DNA of 64,000 nt from an uncultured Bacteroidota bacterium (GTDB taxonomy: Bacteria; Bacteroidota; Bacteroidia; Flavobacteriales; Flavobacteriaceae). Under the pieces are notes generated by a model, which saw nothing but the letters and a program-made list of their open reading frames with translations, ran no database searches and had not been told where the DNA came from. This document shows positions 57,956 through 64,000 of this stretch, one piece after another. The stretch is from positions 310,001 to 374,000 of the forward strand of contig CAJWUI010000001.1 of the NCBI GenBank assembly GCA_913047695.1. The letters are read 5' to 3'. Numbering within the stretch: position 1 is the stretch's first letter; each line of letters starts with the position of its first letter. The position numbers were made by a program, and so were the translations under genes.

Positions 57956-58741
57956 CTATTTAGATATACTTTTTAAAATTCCCAGTCTAGATTTCTTCAA
58001 AAAAGTAATAATTATATTTTTTTCAATACTTGCAGTAAAATTTTTCTCAATTGCTTCTAAGGCCTGAGTTGTATTTTTTTTGCTATTGTAAATTATACGA
58101 TAAATCATTTCAATATTTTTGATTTGATCTGTTGAAAAATTATTTCGTTTTAGTCCAATAGAATTAATGCCAAGAAAAACAAGTGGATCCTTTCCGCTTT
58201 TTACGTATGGAGGAATATCTTTTCTAACCTTTGAACCTCCAGCAACAAATGAAAATTCACCAACGGAGCAGAATTGTTGAATGGCAGTAAGACCGGATAA
58301 TACAGTTCCTCTACCAATGCTAACATGACCAGCAAGTGTAGTATTATTCGATAATATAGAATAATCTCCAATCGAACAATCGTGGGCAATATGACAGTAA
58401 GCCATTATTAAGCAATTTGATCCAACCTTTGTTATTCCGAGGGCAGCTGTTCCACGATTTATAGTGACACATTCTCTTATTGTAGTATAATTTCCAATTT
58501 GAACTATAGATGATTCATTATTAAATTTCAAATCTTGAGGTATTGCACTTATAACAGCACCAGGAAAAACTTTGCAAAAACTACCTATTCTTGCACCTTC
58601 CATTATGGTTACATTAGGACCAATCCATGTGCCTTCGCCAATTTCGACATCTTTATAGATTGTAGTAAATGGTTCGATTATTACATTACTTCCAATTTTT
58701 GCCTCAGGATGAATCGAAGTTAAATTTTGATATGTAATCAT
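57956..58741 (-). CDS. lpxA: UDP-N-acetylglucosamine O-acyltransferase
   Basis: First enzyme of lipid A synthesis, 261 residues. A left-handed beta-helix of hexapeptide repeats (IHPEAKIGSNVIIEPFTTIYKDVEIG...). The catalytic His is in AYCHIAHDCSIG. C-terminal helices (NNFSTDQIKNIEMIYRIIYN) are typical. Directly downstream of lpxC/fabZ. Confidence 0.96.
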   Translation of the reverse strand: MITYQNLTSIHPEAKIGSNVIIEPFTTIYKDVEIGEGTWIGPNVTIMEGARIGSFCKVFPGAVISAIPQDLKFNNESSIVQIGNYTTIRECVTINRGTAALGITKVGSNCLIMAYCHIAHDCSIGDYSILSNNTTLAGHVSIGRGTVLSGLTAIQQFCSVGEFSFVAGGSKVRKDIPPYVKSGKDPLVFLGINSIGLKRNNFSTDQIKNIEMIYRIIYNSKKNTTQALEAIEKNFTASIEKNIIITFLKKSRLGILKSISK

Positions 58742-58748
58742 AATATTA

Positions 58749-60149
58749 TCACTTTCGCTTTGATATTTGGGCCATTAGGTCACCCTCACTAACAATTTGT
58801 CCATTTACAAAGGCATAACCTCTCATATTACATATCCCCCTCCTTATAGGTGTAATTAAATCCAATTTAAAAATTAATGTATCGCCTGGATAGACAGGAC
58901 GTTTAAATTTAAAATTATCAATTTTCATAAAAAAAGTTAGGTAATTCTCAGGATCTGGAACAGTACTTAATACAAGAACTCCACCAGCTTGGGCCATAGA
59001 CTCAATCTGCAACACACCTGGCATTACTGGTGCGCCGGGAAAATGTCCTTCAAAAAATGTCTCATTCATAGTAACGTTTTTCAATCCAACAACATAATTT
59101 TCAGTAAGTTCTAGGATTTTGTCAACCAATAGAAAAGGTGGTCTATGTGGAAGTATTTCCATGATCTTTAGTGTGTCCATTAAAGGGGGCTTAGTAAGAT
59201 CTATGGATGGCGCATTGTTCTTTATTTTGTTTTTTATTAATGAACTTATTTGCTTTGCAAAATCTGTGTTTATTTTGTGTCCTGGTTTTGTTGCTATAAT
59301 TCTCCCTTGTATTGGCATTCCAACTAATGCTAGGTCACCCAAAAGATCAAGTAACTTATGACGCGCAGCCTCGTTTGGATAATTAAGAGTTAGATTATTT
59401 AAAATCCCTTCTTTTGATACGGATATTTCCTTTTTTCCATTTATTCTTTTTAACAAATCCTTGTCACCTTTAGTCAGAGGGTAATCAACATAGATAACAG
59501 AATTATTTATATCACCCCCGTTTATTAGACCTAATTCATGCAGACCTTTAAGTTCGTGTAAAAAACCAAATGTTCTTGCTGAAGCTATTTGACTATTAAA
59601 ATTATCAATTGAATTAAGTACAGCATTTTGAGAACCAAGTGCTTTTGATTCATAATCAATCATTACCGAAATTGAAAACTCTTCATCAGGTACAATAATA
59701 ATTTCACTTCCTGTAGAGTCATCCATTATTTTTAAGTTTTCTTCAACCACAAAAACACCTTGAAGTGATTCCTGTTTTTTTATGCCAGCACTTATTATTG
59801 CATCTGTAAAAACCTTAGAAGATCCATCCATGATTGGAATCTCAGGCCCATCTACAACAATTAAACAGTTATTTATTTCACAACCAACCAGGGCTGCTAA
59901 GAGATGCTCTATTGTTTTTACTTCACTCTCACCTTTTGCTATCGTTGTACATCTTTCTGTTTGGGTTACAAAATTTACTAGTGCCGGTATTTTTTTACCT
60001 GGATCGATGTCGCTTCGAACAAAATTAAAACCACTGTTTTCTTCAGCTGGCTTTAACGTAAGATTTATTTCAGAACCGGTATGCAATCCAATCCCATTAA
60101 ATTTTATCTCTTTTTTTATTGTATTCTGTATTTTATTCCTTTGAATCAT
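58749..60149 (-). CDS. lpxC/fabZ: Bifunctional UDP-3-O-acyl-GlcNAc deacetylase / 3-hydroxyacyl-ACP dehydratase
   Basis: A 466-residue fusion. The LpxC half (1-~305) has zinc ligands in TIEHLLAALVG and EAARHKLLDLLGD. The FabZ half (~320-466) has ILPHRPPFLLVDKI and the catalytic GHFPGAPVMPGVLQIESMAQAGG. The fusion links lipid A commitment to fatty acid dehydration and is standard in Bacteroidota. It lies between lpxD and lpxA. Confidence 0.98.
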   Translation of the reverse strand: MIQRNKIQNTIKKEIKFNGIGLHTGSEINLTLKPAEENSGFNFVRSDIDPGKKIPALVNFVTQTERCTTIAKGESEVKTIEHLLAALVGCEINNCLIVVDGPEIPIMDGSSKVFTDAIISAGIKKQESLQGVFVVEENLKIMDDSTGSEIIIVPDEEFSISVMIDYESKALGSQNAVLNSIDNFNSQIASARTFGFLHELKGLHELGLINGGDINNSVIYVDYPLTKGDKDLLKRINGKKEISVSKEGILNNLTLNYPNEAARHKLLDLLGDLALVGMPIQGRIIATKPGHKINTDFAKQISSLIKNKIKNNAPSIDLTKPPLMDTLKIMEILPHRPPFLLVDKILELTENYVVGLKNVTMNETFFEGHFPGAPVMPGVLQIESMAQAGGVLVLSTVPDPENYLTFFMKIDNFKFKRPVYPGDTLIFKLDLITPIRRGICNMRGYAFVNGQIVSEGDLMAQISKRK

Positions 60150-60153
60150 TTAT

Positions 60154-61170
60154 TTATTTTTTTTCAAGCTCTCTAATTCGAGATTCAAAATTTGGCAAAT
60201 TTTTAAATATTGAATAGGATTTGTAAAATGACCTAAAGTCAATTGCTGGAGTACCTTGAATGGTATCCTTACTTGCAACATCATTTATAACACCTGTTTG
60301 GCCTTGTATTTGAACATCATCTCCTATTGTTAAATGACCAATAATTCCCACTTGTCCACCAATTTTACACCTAGAACCTATTTTTGAAGAACCGGCTATA
60401 CCAGTTTGAGCAGCAATAACAGTATCAGAACCAATCTCGACGTTATGAGCTATTTGAATGAGATTATCCAGCTTAACCCCTTTGCCTATTATTGTTGATC
60501 CCAAAGTAGCGCGATCAATTGTTGTATTTGCACCAATCTCAACATTATCTTTAATCACTACATTGCCTAGTTGAGGTGTTTTTGAGTATTTTCCATCCTT
60601 ATTCTTATTGAAACCAAACCCTTCTGAACCAATAATTGCTCCAGCTTGTATTATGCAGTGCTTTCCAATCTCAGTTTGGTCAAGAATTATAACTCCAGAA
60701 TAAATTTTTGTGTTTTGACAAATAACCACATTAGAACCAATGGCTGAATTTGCATTAATAAATACCCCCTTTTTGATTATGGTTGATTCTCCTATTGAGA
60801 CATTTGGGCCTATATATACATCCTCATCAATACTGGTACTGGGGTGAATTGATGAAGTTGAGTGAATTCCATAAGTTATTTTTTCTTTGTCTTGAGAAAA
60901 ATCTGCAAGAAGTTTTGAAAAAGCCGCATATGGGTCTTTAACTCTAATAAATGTTGTCTCCGAATTAGTTACTGCTTTAAATTCATTAGAAATCAGTATA
61001 GCACTTGCTCTAGTGTTTTTTAAAAAAGATATATACTTTGGATTTGCTAAAAAAGAAATAGATCCTTTTCGGGCCTCTTCTATTTTAGAAAGTTTATTTA
61101 ATTGGACTTGTCCATTACCCTCTACTCTACCGTTGAGTTTTTTTGCAATCTCTATAGCTGTAGAATTCAT
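60154..61170 (-). CDS. lpxD: UDP-3-O-(3-hydroxyacyl)glucosamine N-acyltransferase
   Basis: Third lipid A enzyme, about 338 residues from ATG 61170 ([18 protein letters not shown]); the track extends 16 residues upstream without reason. N-terminal uridine-binding domain (ISFLANPKY), then a beta-helix with the catalytic His in [11 protein letters not shown] and [13 protein letters not shown]. It heads the lpxD-lpxC/fabZ-lpxA-efp-sucD-fabG series and is divergent from porX across 196 bp, in which I see no gene. Confidence 0.96.
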   Translation of the reverse strand: MNSTAIEIAKKLNGRVEGNGQVQLNKLSKIEEARKGSISFLANPKYISFLKNTRASAILISNEFKAVTNSETTFIRVKDPYAAFSKLLADFSQDKEKITYGIHSTSSIHPSTSIDEDVYIGPNVSIGESTIIKKGVFINANSAIGSNVVICQNTKIYSGVIILDQTEIGKHCIIQAGAIIGSEGFGFNKNKDGKYSKTPQLGNVVIKDNVEIGANTTIDRATLGSTIIGKGVKLDNLIQIAHNVEIGSDTVIAAQTGIAGSSKIGSRCKIGGQVGIIGHLTIGDDVQIQGQTGVINDVASKDTIQGTPAIDFRSFYKSYSIFKNLPNFESRIRELEKK

Positions 61171-61366
61171 CGAGTAAAAATAATGATTTATAAAGAATTT
61201 ATATCCTTTGGATAACACAAATAATAATGAAAAATAGGTTCTGAAAACTCTTTGAAATCTAAATAATCAATAACTTTCCATAGAAATAAATCCATAAATT
61301 AGGTAATTAAATAATATTTTATTGAAGCGCAAAAAATAAAAAATTTCCCATACTAAATGCAATATA

Positions 61367-62920
61367 ATGAATGAGATTAAGGTTTTATGGATAGATGATG
61401 AAGTAGAAAATTTAAAACCACATTTTCTTTTTTTAAATAGTCGTGGTTATGAAACTACTGGTGCTACTAATGGCCAGGATGCTTTAGATATTATCCAAAG
61501 GATTGACTTTGATGTAGTTTTGTTAGATGAAAATATGCCAGGACTGAGTGGCATAGAAACATTGCAATTAATAAAAACTAAAAAACCTCAACTTCCCGTA
61601 ATTATGATTACAAAAAATGAGGAAGAAAAAATAATGGAAGATGCAATTGGTGAAAAAATATCCGATTACCTAATCAAACCGGTTAATCCAAATCAAATTC
61701 TTCTTTCTTTGAAAAAAATATTTAGACACAAGGATTTAATTGCTGAAAAAACAGTTGAAAATTACCAAAAAGAATTTGGAAAATTATCACAAGAAGTCCA
61801 TTCATTAGAAAGCTATCAAAATTGGATAAATCATTTTGAAAAATTAGTTTACTGGGAATTAGAGTTAGAATCACTTGAGGATCCAAGCATGTTTGAGATA
61901 TTTGAATCACAAAAAATAGAGTCAAATTCACTTTTTGGAAAATTTGTCGAACGTAATTATTTAGATTGGATTGGTGGTAATAATGGACCAATAATGTCTC
62001 ATGATTTATTTACAAAAATAGTTCTTCCTAAACTAAAAGAGTTTAAACCAACCATTTTATTAGTTATCGATAACCTCAGACTTGACCAATGGCATATTAT
62101 TCGTGAAGAACTGAATACCATTTACTCAATAGAAAGCGAATTAAAATATTTCAGTATTTTGCCTACAACAACACAATATGCTAGAAATGCTATTTTTGCC
62201 GGCTTAAAACCTATTGACATTCAAAAAAAATTTCCTCAGTGGTGGAAATTTGATCATGAAGAAGGTGGGAAAAATCTTTTTGAGGAAGATTTACTAAAAG
62301 AACAATTCAAGCGCCTAGGCGTGAATATAGCTTTTAGTTTTCATAAGATAACCCAATTGGCACAGAGTCAACAGCTTTTAAAAAATTTACAAAATTATAT
62401 GCGAGATAATCTGACAGTTTTAGTATACAATTTTGTAGATATGATTTCACATGCCAAAACAGAAATGGAAATTATAAAAGAATTAGCACCAGACAATAAG
62501 GCATATCGATCATTAACTTTAAGTTGGTTTAGAAACAGTCAGCTTAAAAAAATTCTAAATAAATCAGCTGAATTGGGTTTTCAATTACTTCTTACAACCG
62601 ATCATGGAACTATCAATGTAAAAAAACCAAGTCCTGTAATAGGAGATAAAGAAACAAGTTTAAACTTACGCTATAAAGCAGGAAGAAGTATATCATGTGA
62701 TTCTAAGGATGTTATCGACCTAAAAGACCCTAATCTTTTGGGATTACCAAGTATTTCTCTTAATAGTCAATACATTTTTGCTAACCAAAATAATTATTTT
62801 GTTTACAAGAATAATTTTAATCATTACGCCAGTCTATTTAAAAATACTTTTCAACATGGAGGTGTTTCACTCGAGGAAATGATTATTCCATTTGTTCAAT
62901 TAAATCCAAAAACCAAATAA
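61367..62920 (+). CDS. porX: PorX-type response regulator with alkaline-phosphatase-like PglZ domain
   Basis: A 517-residue two-domain regulator. The receiver domain (1-120) has acidic pocket Asp10/Asp11, phosphoacceptor Asp54 in LLDENMPG and Lys104 in LIKPV. After a helical bundle (~125-200), residues ~205-517 form the PglZ domain (ILLVIDNLRLDQWH, TTTQYARNAIFAG, TTDHGTINV). In Porphyromonas and Flavobacterium PorX controls type IX secretion with PorY/SigP. tsaE follows by 8 bp. Confidence 0.95.
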   Translation: MNEIKVLWIDDEVENLKPHFLFLNSRGYETTGATNGQDALDIIQRIDFDVVLLDENMPGLSGIETLQLIKTKKPQLPVIMITKNEEEKIMEDAIGEKISDYLIKPVNPNQILLSLKKIFRHKDLIAEKTVENYQKEFGKLSQEVHSLESYQNWINHFEKLVYWELELESLEDPSMFEIFESQKIESNSLFGKFVERNYLDWIGGNNGPIMSHDLFTKIVLPKLKEFKPTILLVIDNLRLDQWHIIREELNTIYSIESELKYFSILPTTTQYARNAIFAGLKPIDIQKKFPQWWKFDHEEGGKNLFEEDLLKEQFKRLGVNIAFSFHKITQLAQSQQLLKNLQNYMRDNLTVLVYNFVDMISHAKTEMEIIKELAPDNKAYRSLTLSWFRNSQLKKILNKSAELGFQLLLTTDHGTINVKKPSPVIGDKETSLNLRYKAGRSISCDSKDVIDLKDPNLLGLPSISLNSQYIFANQNNYFVYKNNFNHYASLFKNTFQHGGVSLEEMIIPFVQLNPKTK

Positions 62921-62928
62921 ATAAAAGG

Positions 62929-63339
62929 GTGGAATATATTTATAATTTAACCAATATTAATAAAGCAAGTAAGTTGGTTATCGATAATATAAAAACAACT
63001 GTAGTTCGGATTGATGGAAAAATTGGTGCAGGAAAAACAAAAATAATTTCAAATATTTGTATGCAATTAGGCGTGAAAGAGATTATTACTAGTCCTACAT
63101 TTTCGATCATAAATACCTACCGATCAGTTAATGGCCCAGTACATCATTTCGACTTTTATAGGCTTGAAAATCCAAATGAAGCACTAGATATAGGTATTGA
63201 GGAATATTTAGACTCTGGCAATTTATGTTTTATAGAATGGGCAGAAAAAATTGAACCTCATCTTCCATTAAATTATGATCATTATATTCTTAGGGTTTTA
63301 AATGATACTACTAGAAAAATATATTCAATAAAACGGTAA
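62929..63339 (+). CDS. tsaE: tRNA threonylcarbamoyladenosine synthesis ATPase TsaE
   Basis: A small P-loop ATPase of 136 residues needed with TsaB/TsaD for t6A37 formation. Walker A GKIGAGKT at residues 30-37; SPTFSIINTY and HHFDFYRL are diagnostic; CFIEWAEKIEPHLP closes the domain. The start is GTG. It is in an apparent porX-tsaE-DUF4258 unit. Confidence 0.97.
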   Translation: MEYIYNLTNINKASKLVIDNIKTTVVRIDGKIGAGKTKIISNICMQLGVKEIITSPTFSIINTYRSVNGPVHHFDFYRLENPNEALDIGIEEYLDSGNLCFIEWAEKIEPHLPLNYDHYILRVLNDTTRKIYSIKR

Positions 63340-63351
63340 TTAAATTTATAA

Positions 63352-63711
63352 ATGAGAGTGATTGAGCGTTTTGGTTATTATTTAGGAGGTTTCTCTGTTG
63401 GTATAATTTTTTTAGGATTTGTATTTAGTGGAAAAAAAACTAGTTGTAACTACGGTCCTTCAGCTAGAGTAAAAAATAATTTACTTCAAAAGAAAATTGT
63501 TTATTTACCAAATAGAACTAATAAAGTATTTATAAATGACAGTATAGTTAGATCGATAATAAATGCTGGTGAAATTAATTTTTCTAAGAGTAACACAAAA
63601 AAAGATTCGTGCCGAGTGTATTTTATAGATTTGGATTCAAAAAATAATTTTTATCTAGAAATAGCTAATTGCTCTGAAACAATAAAAATAATTGACTTCA
63701 AATTGCATTAA
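63352..63711 (+). CDS. DUF4258-like small protein with N-terminal membrane helix
   Basis: 119 residues. ERFGYYLGGFSVGIIFLGFVFSGKKTSCNYGP forms a membrane helix followed by a conserved-looking basic/Cys segment; the C-terminal half is soluble. It resembles DUF4258 proteins found beside tsaE and proline dehydrogenase in flavobacteria. Function is unknown. It overlaps the convergent proline dehydrogenase end by 14 bp. Confidence 0.7.
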   Translation: MRVIERFGYYLGGFSVGIIFLGFVFSGKKTSCNYGPSARVKNNLLQKKIVYLPNRTNKVFINDSIVRSIINAGEINFSKSNTKKDSCRVYFIDLDSKNNFYLEIANCSETIKIIDFKLH

Positions 63712-64000
63712 ATTTTCGTCTTTTCATTTCTTTTTTTATAAGATATATCTCTTTGGATAATTGACTGTTTACCGATGTATTTTCCTCTGCCCTTCTAATT
63801 AAATATGGAACTACCTCTTTTATAGGACCATAAGGGACGTATTTTACTACTTGATATCCTTGAAATGCTAGATTAAATGATATATGGTCAGCCATCCCAA
63901 ATAATTGTGAAAACCAAATTTTTGAGTAACCATTCGCTATTTTTTTTTCTTTCATCCACTTCAGGATTTTTTTAATACTCTTTTCGCAATGAGTTCCTAC
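63698..64000 (-). CDS. Proline dehydrogenase, C-terminal part (5' end beyond window)
   Basis: The minus strand is open from the stop at 63698 to base 64000; the track ORF begins at an internal Met. The edge reads VGTHCEKS, then WFSQLFGMADHISFNLAFQG, VVKYVPYGPIKEVVPYLIRRAEENTS, the FAD/substrate region of monofunctional bacteroidotan ProDH. It oxidises proline to pyrroline-5-carboxylate. About 100 of an expected ~390 residues are visible. Confidence 0.93.
   Translation of the reverse strand, partial: VGTHCEKSIKKILKWMKEKKIANGYSKIWFSQLFGMADHISFNLAFQGYQVVKYVPYGPIKEVVPYLIRRAEENTSVNSQLSKEIYLIKKEMKRRKFNAI

Noticed and set aside
1-64000. tRNA, rRNA, CRISPR or prophage
   Set aside because: Gaps between genes are short; I saw no tRNA arms, regular spaced repeats, integrase or structural phage genes.

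Overview
The window is about 64 kb of AT-rich, densely coded chromosome from a Gram-negative member of the Bacteroidota, most likely a marine-type flavobacterium. Evidence for this is the gliding ABC-transporter pair gldF/gldG, a PorX-type response regulator of the type IX secretion system, the fused lpxC-fabZ gene, the fused E1 alpha/beta 2-oxoacid dehydrogenase and the fused hisB and hisIE genes. Several TAnnTTTG boxes of the Bacteroidota sigma factor are visible, there are few Shine-Dalgarno sites, and TTG/GTG starts recur. I see no rRNA, tRNA, insertion sequence, prophage or CRISPR. No stretch over 300 bases lacks a gene; the longest gap is about 196 bases (61171-61366).

Layout, left to right. 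1-9.8 kb: 3'-truncated dnaN, then gldG-gldF and a SAM hydroxide adenosyltransferase (all minus); phoH-purC (plus); then miaA, a K+ channel, an exonuclease/GIY-YIG fusion and a YggS protein (minus). 9.9-26 kb: an OmpA lipoprotein, a glycosyltransferase, a lone HsdR-N protein, holA, fused E1, an M1-peptidase-like protein joined to an outer-membrane barrel, uvrA, ggt, an acpH-like gene, glmM and an LpxL-type acyltransferase. 26-38 kb: a likely lysine-catabolic pair (DUF1338 plus ALDH7), rhomboid, TlpA, D-lactate dehydrogenase, aroC, a dicarboxylate symporter, a DCC protein, mutS2 and ung. 38.2-41.3 kb: five tandem paralogous lipoproteins of unknown function, the only clearly accessory block. 41.3-47.3 kb: yciH, DinB, YbjQ with a 34-residue membrane microprotein, an M61 peptidase, DUF2461, a sugar-kinase-like protein and a secreted nucleoside hydrolase. 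47.3-54.9 kb: a complete histidine operon hisGDCBHA-dinB-F-IE. 54.9-64 kb: SPFH protein, fabG, sucD, efp, lpxA, lpxC/fabZ, lpxD, then porX, tsaE, DUF4258 and the 3' part of proline dehydrogenase.

The two most notable observations are not in the ORF track. (1) The hisG leader encodes an 18-residue peptide with His-His-Ile-His, followed by mutually exclusive antiterminator and terminator stems, which is a complete transcription attenuator. (2) The five-copy lipoprotein array places its lipid Cys at residue 16 in every copy once starts are corrected. It splits into two cysteine subtypes, and copies 4 and 5 share a 275-bp identical core flanked by diverged ends. Most other genes are conserved housekeeping functions. 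Starts were reassigned wherever an internal start fits operon spacing, lipobox position or family N-terminus better than the longest ORF.
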